The notes beneath the pieces are model-generated. The model worked only from the letters and a program-made list of their open reading frames with translations. It was not told where the DNA came from and ran no database searches. DNA of 64,000 nucleotides from Exilibacterium tricleocarpae (GTDB lineage Bacteria; Pseudomonadota; Gammaproteobacteria; Pseudomonadales; Cellvibrionaceae). Within the stretch, counting starts at the first letter, position 1. The number at the start of each line of letters is the position of its first letter. Location of the stretch: NCBI RefSeq assembly GCF_007004655.1, contig NZ_ML660091.1, positions 248,001 to 312,000 on the forward strand, read 5' to 3'. Shown one piece after another: positions 26,502 to 35,589 of this stretch. Position numbers and translations under genes: made by a program.

Positions 26502-28211
26502 CTACCGCACCTTGTGCCCCAGGGCGGCAAGGCTCTCCTCGGCAACTTCGAGCACGGAATCATCGGCCTGTTTGTCGGTTTTTACCGCATCGAGATAATA
26601 CTCCAGGCTGATTACCGCATCGGCGAAGGTCTCCAGCAACTGTTGCAACGCCGCAGGTTTGTCGTTAACCATCAGGCTCTCTTCGATAAACCTCACACAA
26701 CTGGCAACCACGCCGCCGGCGCGCTGGAAGTCCATCACCACCATGCCGCCGCGCACCGCATTGAGGGTGGCCGCCACATTTTTAATATGACCGCGGTCAT
26801 AGTTGGACTCGGCGAAGGAGTTCAACGCCCGCTTCACCAGCGACAGCCCGGCTTCAGCCTCCTGGATCACTACCATTTCCGCCTCTGCCAGTTGATTGGA
26901 GGCAATGACCTGTTTGCGCGCCATCTCATTGGCCTGCGACAGTTTATCGTCGGACAGATTCAGTTGATCCAGGCCCGACACGGTGCTCTCGACATAGAGT
27001 AGCGTGTCGGCAACATCGAGCATGGCTTTAGCGTCGGCGGTTTCTCCCGCATCCCGCCAACCCTCGACTTTGGTGATTTCCTGCTTGAGGGTTTGGCTGG
27101 GCACAGCCAATCCCACGACGGCCAGTATGTCGGCAACCTTCTTCAGGGTTTTAATCAGCTCTTCAAATTCCGACACCGTGGCAGTGCCGCCCTGCGAGGC
27201 CAGCTCGAGGATTTCTTTGGTGCTGCGCAGCTCGTCTTTCAAAACCGCCGCCACCGAACTCACGGTGCTGGCGCTGGGCCCCTGCATGGCCTGGCGTTCC
27301 CGCGCCAGTTCCGCACCGGTATAGGGTAATGGCGTGTACTTGAAGGCATCGCGCACCTGGCGCACGGCGGGGTCATCGTTAGCGGCAAGGGCGGAGAGAT
27401 AGACCAGTTCGGTCAGCAGACTGGCGTTGGGTTCCACATCGAGAGCGGCCTGCCCGGACTTTTGCACCTTTTTGATTTGCCGGTCGACCCGCCCAAACAG
27501 CATTTTGCGCGACAGCGTCAGCTCCAGTCCCTCATTCGCCAGTACCTGCAGCGCGACGGCAGCCACCCACCACAGTTTGCCGAGCGGACGGTCACCGGTG
27601 ATGGCATCGAGCCGCTCCACCGCCCGCTGCATCATACCGAGAGAGGCTTTGACCTGTTTTTCCTGCAGGGCACCGACCAACCCCACCTGGTACATATGAC
27701 GCAGGCGCCGGCTCAACGCCTCGAGGTCCTCGCCGAACACACTGCTGCTGCGGTTGGCGGACCGGCGCTCGACGTTGGTGCCGACCTGGAAGAACTGGCT
27801 CTCCGGCAGGGGCGGCGCGCCGCGCACCCGGCGCAGGTCATTGATGGGGGAAATCAGCAGCACCGGCAAGCCCCGGCGGGTTTGCTGCGCATATTCCAGG
27901 TACCTGGGCAGGATGAAAAACGAACTGGTCATGACGCTGAGCTGCTCGTCGATGTCGTCTTCGGTACCCAGGGTGATTTCGTTGGCCAAAGCCAGCAGCT
28001 CCTTCGCCAGCAGGTCGGCGCCCTGCAACTGGATCAGATTCAGCGTGCCGGTAATCTGCTGTATACCCTCAATACAGGCCTGCAGCAGCTCACCGTTTTC
28101 CCGGTCGCTGACAAACTGTTCCAGCTTGCTGGCGGCCGACTCAATGGTGGCCACCAGTTCATCGCGCACCAGGTTTAAAGAGGTTAGATTGACAGTTTCG
28201 GTTTGCCTCAC
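26502..28211 (-). CDS. ChpA-N-terminus-like helical protein without kinase domain
   Basis: A 569-residue, almost entirely helical protein. It resembles the N-terminal HPt-like region of the chemosensory hybrid kinase ChpA and a Pseudomonas protein encoded beside nudC (PA1822-like). No His-kinase ATPase, receiver or membrane segment is present. A helix-rich stretch at about 20-75 (LEQFVSDRENGELLQACIEG) looks like a degenerate HPt module; I cannot identify a phosphorylatable His in a proper context. A scaffold or phosphorelay accessory role is a guess. The start is a GTG at 28211 with AAGGAAG upstream. Confidence 0.7.
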   Translation of the reverse strand: MRQTETVNLTSLNLVRDELVATIESAASKLEQFVSDRENGELLQACIEGIQQITGTLNLIQLQGADLLAKELLALANEITLGTEDDIDEQLSVMTSSFFILPRYLEYAQQTRRGLPVLLISPINDLRRVRGAPPLPESQFFQVGTNVERRSANRSSSVFGEDLEALSRRLRHMYQVGLVGALQEKQVKASLGMMQRAVERLDAITGDRPLGKLWWVAAVALQVLANEGLELTLSRKMLFGRVDRQIKKVQKSGQAALDVEPNASLLTELVYLSALAANDDPAVRQVRDAFKYTPLPYTGAELARERQAMQGPSASTVSSVAAVLKDELRSTKEILELASQGGTATVSEFEELIKTLKKVADILAVVGLAVPSQTLKQEITKVEGWRDAGETADAKAMLDVADTLLYVESTVSGLDQLNLSDDKLSQANEMARKQVIASNQLAEAEMVVIQEAEAGLSLVKRALNSFAESNYDRGHIKNVAATLNAVRGGMVVMDFQRAGGVVASCVRFIEESLMVNDKPAALQQLLETFADAVISLEYYLDAVKTDKQADDSVLEVAEESLAALGHKVR

Positions 28212-28796
28212 AGCTGACTTCCTTCGAACGTGTGCCGACTTTATTTTTGCCTTTTATCTTGGTCAGGGGCCTCTTAGGGCTCTCGCGGCTAATTATGCAC
28301 TAACTAATGGTGCCGTGGGATATAAAAAAAAACTTTATTTTTCGGCAGCTTAGCGTAAGAACCTGCGATCTTTCGTGAATTTAGTCTTGTCGTCTAAATA
28401 TTCATCGAATTGTTCAAAACCCACTCAAATTCGCAGTCTTACTATAGCCGGTTATACCCAAATGACGTTGTGCCAGTTGAGGGTCTTACTTATCAGCCGC
28501 CTGATCTTATTGAAATACTTGAAATTATTACCAATCAAGGTAGTTTCTGCCCCGGATTTTTCCAGCGCCGATGCACGACGGTGACCCAGGTCGAGCTGAA
28601 CTGCAGCGACGGTAAGGCAGAAACGAGAGGAACCTGTGCCAGGCTGTGAGGTTCACTGGCAGCTGATAACAGCCAGCAGCGTAATGATAAAAGATATCTG
28701 GAAAGCGTTTTAGGCGACGGCGTCCGTGTCTGCGACTGTTTAATCAACGCGATTCGAGTCCGGCGGCGATAAGCCTAGCAGTAAGGACTAAAACCC
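28212..28796. other. Intergenic DNA, possibly gene debris
   Basis: A 79-codon plus-strand frame (28410-28649) has some protein-like composition (VEGLTYQPPDLIEILEI) but no match I recognise. An A-run at 28325-28333 is followed by a T-rich stretch. Nothing firm can be annotated. Confidence 0.35.
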
Positions 28797-29003
28797 ATGG
28801 CACAAACCCTGAGCCAAGCACTATCCCGCAGTTTTCTCGGCCAGGCCGCCTTTAACTTCTTTTGCCGACCTCGGCGCTGGCGCCGCTCATCCGGCTGTCC
28901 TAACGGCGCAGGATGTAGATGGCACTGCTCTGCACGATTGTACTTGGCCGCCCGCATCCAGCCGACCGCATCTAGCCGACCGCATCTAGCCGACCGCATC
29001 TAG
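28797..29003 (+). pseudogene. Possible nhaB remnant (N-terminus only)
   Basis: The frame starts MAQTLSQALSRSFLGQAAFN, which resembles the first residues of the Na+/H+ antiporter NhaB (pattern LSQAFAxNFLGxSPxWYK). AAGGAC lies upstream. After about 20 residues the similarity stops and the frame continues as Arg/Cys-rich nonsense into the tandem repeat. In Pseudomonas nhaB lies in this neighbourhood, between dnaQ and nudC, which supports decay of an ancestral gene. The match is short, so confidence is low. Confidence 0.35.
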
Positions 29004-29016
29004 CCGACCGCATCTG
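28947..29016. repeat. Tandem repeat, five 14-bp units, running into dnaQ
   Basis: Units at 28947, 28961, 28975, 28989 and 29003, consensus GCCGACCGCATCTA; units 2-4 are identical, unit 1 differs at two sites and unit 5 at the last base. The last unit and part of the fourth form the final codons and stop of dnaQ. Confidence 0.9.
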
Positions 29017-29725
29017 ATTGCAACCACAGACAGTTGCCGCCACTGGCCTGCTCGAGGGCGGCAAGTTTGTCCCGATGCGCGGCCAACTCGCCGGCCGCGG
29101 CCCGAATAACCGGCAAGCGCTCGCGCTCCGGCCCCAGGCGTCGAATACCGGTGACGCCCTGCTGCTGGCCATCGCTTTGCTGTCCCCCCAGCGACAGCGC
29201 GGTCTGGCCGCCGGTCATCAACAGATAGACATCGGCCAGAATCTCGGCATCCAGTAGCGCGCCGTGCAGGTCACGCTGGGAGTTGTCCACCTCGTAGCGC
29301 TTGCACAATGCGTCCAGGTTGTTCTTCTGGCCGGGGTGTTTCTGTCGCGCCATCACCAGCGTATCAATCACCGAACAGTGATCGGCGACCGCGCCATAAC
29401 CGCGATCGAGCAATTGCAGTTCGTGGTTGATAAAGCCGATATCGAACGGGGCGTTGTGAATAACCAGCTCCGCACCTTTGATAAACGCCATAAACTCTTC
29501 GGCGATGGTGTGAAACAGCGGCTTGTCGGCGAGAAATTCATTGGTAATGCCGTGCACCTCGATCGCACCTTCATCAACCTCGCGCTCGGGATTGATGTAC
29601 TGGTGGTAGTGGCGCCCGGTCAGGCGGCGGTTAACCAGTTCGACACAACCGATCTCGATGATCCTGTGCCCCTGGGACGGCTCCAGGCCGGTCGTTTCGG
29701 TATCCAGAACAATTTGACGTGTCAT
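29000..29725 (-). CDS. dnaQ: DNA polymerase III epsilon subunit (proofreading exonuclease)
   Basis: A 241-residue 3'-5' exonuclease. ExoI is VLDTETTGLEP (about 6-16), ExoII is HNAPFDIGFINHE (about 97-109), and ExoIII HGALLDAEILADVYL (about 160-174) supplies the active-site His and Asp. Residues past 180 form the tail that binds the polymerase subunit. The last codons derive from the 14-bp tandem repeat, so the C-terminal SDAVG is probably not ancestral. It lies 14 bp after rnhA on the same strand. Confidence 0.95.
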   Translation of the reverse strand: MTRQIVLDTETTGLEPSQGHRIIEIGCVELVNRRLTGRHYHQYINPEREVDEGAIEVHGITNEFLADKPLFHTIAEEFMAFIKGAELVIHNAPFDIGFINHELQLLDRGYGAVADHCSVIDTLVMARQKHPGQKNNLDALCKRYEVDNSQRDLHGALLDAEILADVYLLMTGGQTALSLGGQQSDGQQQGVTGIRRLGPERERLPVIRAAAGELAAHRDKLAALEQASGGNCLWLQSDAVG

Positions 29726-29739
29726 AAGTCGCCGGTCCG

Positions 29740-30174
29740 CTAGCTCAGTTCATCGATGCCGCGATTGGCAAGTTGGTCGGCAAGTTCATTTTCGCGGTGG
29801 CCGCTGTGGCCCTTGACCCAGTGCCAGTTTACCTGGTGGCGGCTGACTTCGGCATCCAGGCGGCGCCAGAGGTCGGCGTTTTTCACCGCCTGCCGGGCGG
29901 CAGTCTTCCAGCCGTTGCGCTTCCAGTTGGCCAGCCACTGGGTGATGCCCTGGCGCACATATTGTGAGTCGGTGGTGAGTTCGACCTGAGTGGTCTGTTT
30001 CAGACTTGCCAGCGCCTCGATGGCTGCCATCAGCTCCATGCGGTTGTTGGTGGTGTGCTGTTCGCCGCCATAGAGCGATTTTTCGACATCACCGTGGCGT
30101 AGCAACGCGCCCCATCCCCCCGGACCGGGGTTGCCCCGGCAGGCGCCATCGGTAAAAATTTCAATGGTTTTCAA
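29740..30174 (-). CDS. rnhA: Ribonuclease HI
   Basis: A 144-residue enzyme that cuts the RNA strand of RNA-DNA hybrids. The four carboxylates are in [15 protein letters not shown] (Asp9), [12 protein letters not shown] (Glu47), LTTDSQYV (Asp69) and [12 protein letters not shown] (Asp about 133). The substrate-binding [13 protein letters not shown] loop is present. Length is that of the family. It is cotranscribed with dnaQ, as in Pseudomonas. Confidence 0.96.
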   Translation of the reverse strand: MKTIEIFTDGACRGNPGPGGWGALLRHGDVEKSLYGGEQHTTNNRMELMAAIEALASLKQTTQVELTTDSQYVRQGITQWLANWKRNGWKTAARQAVKNADLWRRLDAEVSRHQVNWHWVKGHSGHRENELADQLANRGIDELS

Positions 30175-30228
30175 TCGGTTTCGGTCCCTGTGGTTGTATG
30201 AAGTAAGTTGTAAGAATAAGTTGTACGT

Positions 30229-31131
30229 CTAGCTTGTACGACTGTGTTGTGCAACTGTGGATTTGCGGCTACCGGATTGCGGCTGCCGGTGTGTGACGTC
30301 TGCCGGCGCTGTCTCATCAACAGATTGAGTCAGGACACTAGAGGACGGCTTGCCCGCCGTCAAGCGGACAATGGGATTGACGTTGCTCCAGACCGGGCGA
30401 ATCGGTGTCATGGCGGCAATCTCCTTGCGCGCCACCACGCAGTAGTAAGCCCCGCCGGGGAAGTTTGTGGCGTGTCCGAGCCGCTCCATCCAGCCCAGTC
30501 GATCCAGAAAGCTGGCCCGGGCCAGCGGCGGTCGATAAAAACCGTGCTCCACACTGATCGGCTCAAAATCCAACAGTCGCAACCAATCCAGCAGGCGTCC
30601 CAGGCGCAGCGAGTGGTAGCGCCAGTGTTGTTTGCGGTTGAGCAGTTGCGCAAACGGCTTGCACATTCCCATCACACTCCAGGGGTTAAAACCCAGAATC
30701 ACCATATGCCCGCGCGGGATAATGACCCGCGAGGCCTCGCGCAATAACTGGTGCGGGCGCTGGGAGTATTCGAGGACGTGATGCAGGAGCACCACATCGA
30801 TGGACTCCGCCGGCAGCGGCAGGCTGTCCAGTTCCGCTCGCCCCTGGATGCGGGAATCGTCGTTCAAATCGCCGGGCGTCAGGGCAAAGCGGTGATTGAT
30901 GGTGCTGGCGGCACTCAGATCGAGCCGGCGGCTGATACTGAGTTGCATCAGGTGGTAGCCAAACAGGCAGTTGAGGGCCCGATCCACCGATGCCTGTTCC
31001 CGTTCCATTAGGGCGCGGCCGAAAGGGGAATCGAGCCAGGACTCCAGCGCCGCTATGGCGGCGGACAGCGGTACGATGCCGTGGCGCCGCCGGGCCCCTG
31101 TTTTGATCGCTCGCAACCAACCTGCTGTCAT
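30229..31131 (-). CDS. Class I SAM-dependent methyltransferase
   Basis: A 300-residue protein of the methyltransferase-11 type found beside rnhA and gloB in Pseudomonas. LESWLDSPFGRALMEREQ begins the conserved part. AESIDVVLLHHVLEYSQRPHQLLRE is motif IV/post-motif. VIIPRGHMVILGFNPWSV follows. The glycine-rich motif I (normally ExGxGxG) is poorly conserved, so SAM binding is inferred. The frame is open to a TTG at 31197, but 31131 is the only ATG. It is divergent from gloB. The substrate is unknown. Confidence 0.75.
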   Translation of the reverse strand: MTAGWLRAIKTGARRRHGIVPLSAAIAALESWLDSPFGRALMEREQASVDRALNCLFGYHLMQLSISRRLDLSAASTINHRFALTPGDLNDDSRIQGRAELDSLPLPAESIDVVLLHHVLEYSQRPHQLLREASRVIIPRGHMVILGFNPWSVMGMCKPFAQLLNRKQHWRYHSLRLGRLLDWLRLLDFEPISVEHGFYRPPLARASFLDRLGWMERLGHATNFPGGAYYCVVARKEIAAMTPIRPVWSNVNPIVRLTAGKPSSSVLTQSVDETAPADVTHRQPQSGSRKSTVAQHSRTS

Positions 31132-31397
31132 ACTAGCCGCAACCCATTGATTCGCTTGATTTGATAGTCGGCCCGCTGTCACCTGCACGGCGGTCAAAGA
31201 ATTCTACCCGCCGTCGTGTCGCCGGTTACCGCGCCGACTGCTCGTCCGCCCGGCCATCAATCTACCAGGCCCACCCCGCCCGCGCCACTGAACCGCCACC
31301 GCTGGCGCGGGACAGCTTTCCGGGCCGACCGGGCTGTACCCGCACCGGTCGGCCTATTATTATGAATCCTTCGACATCCAACAACAGTGAGCGATCG

Positions 31398-32171
31398 ATG
31401 TTGCAAGTCCACCCCATTCCCGCGTTCGAGGATAACTATTTCTGGTTGTTTCACCAACAGGGGCAACGCCAGGCCTTTGTGGTCGATCCCGGCGCCGGGC
31501 AGCCAGTGCTGGCGGCATTGGCCGCCCGCGATCTGACGCTGGCCGGTATCCTGGTCACTCATCACCATGGCGATCACACCGGTGGTATCGGGCAGCTTTT
31601 GGCCGCAGGCCGGGTGCCGGTGTACGGTCCGCCGTCCATTGCCCAGGTCAGCCGGCCACTGCGTGAAGGTGACTGCCTGACCCTGGCCGAGGGGCTGGAA
31701 TTCGAGGTTATCGAAGTCCCCGGCCACACCCTCGACCATATCGCCTACTTTGGCCACGGCGGCGATGCGCCGCTGTTGTTTTCCGGCGACACCCTGTTCG
31801 CCGGTGGCTGCGGCCGGCTGTTCGAGGGCTCGGCGGCGCAGATGTTCGACTCTCTCGGCAAGCTGGCGGCGCTGCCAGGGGATACCCGGGTCTATTGTGC
31901 CCACGAATACACGCTGGCCAACCTGCGCTTTGCCCTGGCGGTGGAGCCGGACAATCCGGCGCTGCAGGCGCGCTTCACCCGCGAGCAGGCCAAGCGCCGG
32001 GACCAGCACCCCACCCTGCCCTCGACCCTGGCGCTGGAACTCGCGACCAACCCGTTTCTGCGCAGCCACCAACCGTCGATTATCAACGCGGCCCAGGCGC
32101 ATGCCCGCGCCACCCTGGCCGAGCCGGCCGAGGTACTGGCCGCGGTAAGGGCCTGGAAAGACGGTTTTTGA
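31398..32171 (+). CDS. gloB: Hydroxyacylglutathione hydrolase (glyoxalase II)
   Basis: A 257-residue metallo-beta-lactamase-fold enzyme that splits S-lactoylglutathione to lactate and glutathione. The metal motif THHHGDH is at about residues 52-58. PGHTLDHIAYFG, FSGDTLFAGGCGRLFEG and CAHEYTLANLRFA give the remaining ligands and glutathione site. The ATG at 31398 starts the conserved LQVHPIPAFEDNYFWL; an in-frame ATG 12 codons upstream (31362) is possible, but neither has a strong Shine-Dalgarno. Confidence 0.94.
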   Translation: MLQVHPIPAFEDNYFWLFHQQGQRQAFVVDPGAGQPVLAALAARDLTLAGILVTHHHGDHTGGIGQLLAAGRVPVYGPPSIAQVSRPLREGDCLTLAEGLEFEVIEVPGHTLDHIAYFGHGGDAPLLFSGDTLFAGGCGRLFEGSAAQMFDSLGKLAALPGDTRVYCAHEYTLANLRFALAVEPDNPALQARFTREQAKRRDQHPTLPSTLALELATNPFLRSHQPSIINAAQAHARATLAEPAEVLAAVRAWKDGF

Positions 32172-32387
32172 GCGGGAACCACCCGGGTTTACACTCATTT
32201 GCGCTGCACGCCGTTATCCCGGCTGCAAAGTGCCGGTCGACTGCTATCCGGTCAGTTTTTTGCGGCATCTCCTGACCAATTGTTGACCGCTTGTCAGCTT
32301 GTCCTTAAAATCGCGGGAATTTTACGGGTGCCAGTCGCTGAGAAGAACGCGACGTTAAATGGAAGAATCATTGATGAAGAAGCCTTT

Positions 32388-34040
32388 ATGAAGAGTCATT
32401 ACAAAAGCCACACAAGAAGCCCTCAAACCCGTTTTCACATCAGCCTCTTCGTTTTACTCACCAGTCTCCTCAGTGGTTGCAATCAGATTCTTCCCCAACC
32501 GGAAACCACACCGGCGGCGATACCGGAGACGGTGCTAGCGCCAGCGCCGGTGGCGCCGCTGGCGCCGGCGCCGGAGTGCGAAGTAACGGCGCCGACACTG
32601 GCTGCGTTCGAGCCCGAACATCACGGCAATCTCTGGGACCGCCTGCGCGCCGGTTACCAGTTGGATGTCGTTATGAACGAGAGGGTCAAGCTGCATCTGG
32701 ACTGGTACGCCCGCCACCAGGGCTATATGAACCGCATCAGCGAGCGGGCCAGCCGCTATCTGTTTCACATCGTCGAGGAACTGGAGGCCCGTGAACTGCC
32801 GCTGGAACTGGCCCTGCTGCCGATCGTCGAAAGCGCTTTCGATCCCTTTGCCTACTCCCACGGGCGCGCCTCCGGTATGTGGCAGTTTATCCCCGCCACC
32901 GGGCGCCAGTACGGGCTGGAGCAAAACTGGTGGTACGACGGGCGCCGCGACATCGAGGCCTCCACCCAGGCGGCGATCAATTACCTGAGCGACCTGCACC
33001 GGCGCTTTAAAGGCGACTGGCTGCTGGCACTGGCCGCATACAACACCGGCGAGGGCAATCTGCAACGGGCCATTCGGCGCAACCGCCGCCAGGGTAAAGC
33101 GACCGACTTCTGGGCCCTCAAGCTGCCCCGCGAAACCCGCGCCTATGTGCCCCAGCTATTGGCGCTGGCGGTACTGGTGGGAGACCCGGCCCAACATCAG
33201 ATCAGTCTCAAGGAAATACCCAATCGCCCTTACTTCACCCGGGTCAATGTGAATTCTCAGATTGATCTGGCCCAGGCAGCGACACTGGCGGAAATCGATA
33301 TCGACGAACTCTACCTGCTGAACCCGGGTTACAACCGCTGGGCCACCGACCCCCAGGGTTCCCACCACCTGCTGCTGCCGGTCGCCGAAGCCGAACGCTT
33401 CAGTGCCAAGCTGCAGGCACTGCCCCGGGACGAGCGAATCGGCTGGGAGCGCTATATCGTTAAGTCCGGCGACTCGCTGCTGATTATTGCCAGGCACTTC
33501 AACACCAGTGTGGAGTCGCTGAAAAAAGCCAACAGCTTGCGGGGCAATGTGATTCGAGTGGGGCAGCCGTTGCTGATTCCGGTGGCGACCCAACCGGCCA
33601 AGCACTATGCCTTCAGCGCCGACCAGCGCCTGCGGCGCAAGCAGGCCCGCTCCCGCGGCGGCGAGGGGACGGCTCGGGTCAGCTACCGCGTGCAGCCCGG
33701 CGACAGCTTCTGGAAAATTGCCCGCCGCCACAACATTCAGGTGAAGGACATCGCCCGCTGGAACGGCATGGCACCCAAGGACCTGCTGCACCCGGGTCAG
33801 GAGTTGGTGCTCTGGACCCGGCCCGGTCGCGAGGCCCAGCGTCCGGTGGCCCGGCTCGACAACCCGGTCATTCGCAAGGTAGCCTACCGCGTCAGGCGCG
33901 GGGATTCCCTGGCGCGCATCGCCGGCAAGTTCAATCTGTCGGTCAAGGACATTCTCAGTTGGAATACACTTAACAAAAGCAAGTATATTCACCCGGGACA
34001 GTCGCTGACCCTCTTTGTCGACGTCACCCAGGTCAACTGA
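32388..34040 (+). CDS. mltD: Membrane-bound lytic murein transglycosylase D with three LysM repeats
   Basis: A 550-residue lipoprotein. The signal ends in the lipobox LLSGC, with Cys near residue 28. The SLT domain follows: LALLPIVESAFDPFAYS holds the catalytic Glu near 146, and SGMWQFIPATGRQYGL and LALAAYNTGEGN are intact. Three LysM modules start near 361, 431 and 503 (YIVKSGDSL, YRVQPGDSF, YRVRRGDSL). It cleaves the glycan strands of peptidoglycan from the outer membrane side. It follows gloB, as in E. coli. The frame extends upstream, but the ATG at 32388 directly begins the signal. Confidence 0.94.
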   Translation: MKSHYKSHTRSPQTRFHISLFVLLTSLLSGCNQILPQPETTPAAIPETVLAPAPVAPLAPAPECEVTAPTLAAFEPEHHGNLWDRLRAGYQLDVVMNERVKLHLDWYARHQGYMNRISERASRYLFHIVEELEARELPLELALLPIVESAFDPFAYSHGRASGMWQFIPATGRQYGLEQNWWYDGRRDIEASTQAAINYLSDLHRRFKGDWLLALAAYNTGEGNLQRAIRRNRRQGKATDFWALKLPRETRAYVPQLLALAVLVGDPAQHQISLKEIPNRPYFTRVNVNSQIDLAQAATLAEIDIDELYLLNPGYNRWATDPQGSHHLLLPVAEAERFSAKLQALPRDERIGWERYIVKSGDSLLIIARHFNTSVESLKKANSLRGNVIRVGQPLLIPVATQPAKHYAFSADQRLRRKQARSRGGEGTARVSYRVQPGDSFWKIARRHNIQVKDIARWNGMAPKDLLHPGQELVLWTRPGREAQRPVARLDNPVIRKVAYRVRRGDSLARIAGKFNLSVKDILSWNTLNKSKYIHPGQSLTLFVDVTQVN

Positions 34041-34077
34041 GCCCGCCAGACCGTGCCCGGGACACCGGGCTCCCGGC

Positions 34078-35496
34078 TCAGGCGTCCTTCTGTGTCAACA
34101 TCCCCAGGCTGATGCCGGTCTGCAGTGTGAAGTGGCGAAAGCTGGCAAACTGGTCTTTATCCAGCTGGCCGCCTCCGTCGCCGCGGTCGGCGTAAAACAG
34201 GGCTACATCGCGGTTGGCGATACGCACCACCGATAGCAGTGCCGGCCGGCAGCCTATCAGGCGCAGCATATCCGTCGAGTACAGGTGTCGCGACTGGCGG
34301 TCGGGGCGGCGGTTGATCCATTGCGCCTCGCCGGTGTCGATCACATCCGTGAAGATATTTTCGACCTGTTTATCGATCGGGAAGTCGAACTTTTGCCGCC
34401 AGCTTTCGGTGCCCTCGCCCAGCACATAGCGAGCCTTGATACGCTGGCGCTGGAAAAAACCGACCATCACCCGCTCCAGTCCGATACCGCGGTGCATACC
34501 TTCGAGCACCATTTGAAATACCGTATTCACATCCAGCCCCTCGGCCAGGGCATTGGACAGCTCGCGCAGAATGTTCAACTGCAATTGCGGATCGGCCTCG
34601 ATCCGCGTTCTGGCCGCGGGCGGATCGCTGAGTTCGACAGTGGGAATCAGGTGGCAGACCCGGCTGGCGCCGTAGCTTACCGCCACCGCCGCCGCTTCGC
34701 CGGCCACCGCCATAACCATTTTGCGGGCCTGCTCCAGGTCAATGCCGGCGTAGTTGGCCACCTTTTGCAGCGTCGCTGTCATTTCCGCAGAGTGCCAGCC
34801 ATAGAGCGCCTGCTGGCTGATCTGGTCACCGAGCCGCACCGCCATAATCTTGGCCGATACCGACTTGGGCGGATAGAGCGCCTGCTCCAGGGTGTCGCCG
34901 AGCTTCCAGACCCGGGCCAGCCCCCTTGTAATGGCCCTGAAACTGGTGCCCAGCACCGCTTCAGTGGCCTCATCGTCCGGCATTTGCCCCGCCGGCACCT
35001 CGCTGTCCAACTGATCGGCGAACTGGGCGCCGCAGGCCCAGAAGCACATTTCCCCCAGATGGTAAAGCAGTGCGGCGATAAACACCTCCTCCTGCACCTG
35101 GCGACCGGCACGGCGGACCAGGTTTTTTGCCTGGGCAGCCGCGTGAAACCCCCGCGCCATCCCCGCCAGCAGCCGTTCGCGCGGCTCCTTGCCGAGCAGG
35201 GAGTCAATGACCATCAGGGATATGCAGGTGGCTCGGACACCGGTGAAACCGATCAGCACGATGGCGCGGCTGACTGTGTTGATAGGAAAGTTGGAGGGGT
35301 TGTACTGCACGCTGTTGGCGATACGCAGCACCTGGGAGGTCAGGTTGGCATCCTTCAGGATCACATCCGCCAGTTGGTTGACTTCGGCCTCGTCGCTGCC
35401 GGTGAGTTCATTCAGTTCTCTCACCACCTGGGCCAACACCGGCATATCGATCCGACTCAGGCGTTCCACCCAGGCATCCACACCTTTTATTGACAT
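34078..35496 (-). CDS. HDOD-domain protein with C-terminal GAF-like region
   Basis: A 472-residue protein. The HDOD domain spans about 10-215 (LSRIDMPVLAQVVRELNEL, ILKDANLTSQVLRIANS, VSRAIVLIGFTGVRATCISL). The metal-binding HD pair of true phosphodiesterases is absent, as is usual for HDOD. Residues about 300-465 look like a GAF sensor (LRELSNALAEGLDVNTVFQM; LFYADRGDGG). Such proteins act in signalling and regulation; the partner is unknown. The gene is convergent with mltD; a GC-rich hairpin (34055-34070) lies between the two. Confidence 0.85.
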   Translation of the reverse strand: MSIKGVDAWVERLSRIDMPVLAQVVRELNELTGSDEAEVNQLADVILKDANLTSQVLRIANSVQYNPSNFPINTVSRAIVLIGFTGVRATCISLMVIDSLLGKEPRERLLAGMARGFHAAAQAKNLVRRAGRQVQEEVFIAALLYHLGEMCFWACGAQFADQLDSEVPAGQMPDDEATEAVLGTSFRAITRGLARVWKLGDTLEQALYPPKSVSAKIMAVRLGDQISQQALYGWHSAEMTATLQKVANYAGIDLEQARKMVMAVAGEAAAVAVSYGASRVCHLIPTVELSDPPAARTRIEADPQLQLNILRELSNALAEGLDVNTVFQMVLEGMHRGIGLERVMVGFFQRQRIKARYVLGEGTESWRQKFDFPIDKQVENIFTDVIDTGEAQWINRRPDRQSRHLYSTDMLRLIGCRPALLSVVRIANRDVALFYADRGDGGGQLDKDQFASFRHFTLQTGISLGMLTQKDA

Positions 35497-35589
35497 AGTA
35501 TTCCAACCCGACGTTAACGGCTGTGGGCGCGCCCCACTACTCTAGTGTAGTGCATCGGGCCCGCACCCAGCGGCGGGCTGCGACCGCCG

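Noticed and set aside
34055-34070. GCCCGG-GACA-CCGGGC hairpin as a terminator of mltD
   Set aside because: No T-run on either strand; kept only as a note with the HDOD gene.
34285-35493. 402-codon plus-strand frame opposite the HDOD gene
   Set aside because: Composition is His/Arg/Gln-rich and follows the codon pattern of the real minus-strand gene.
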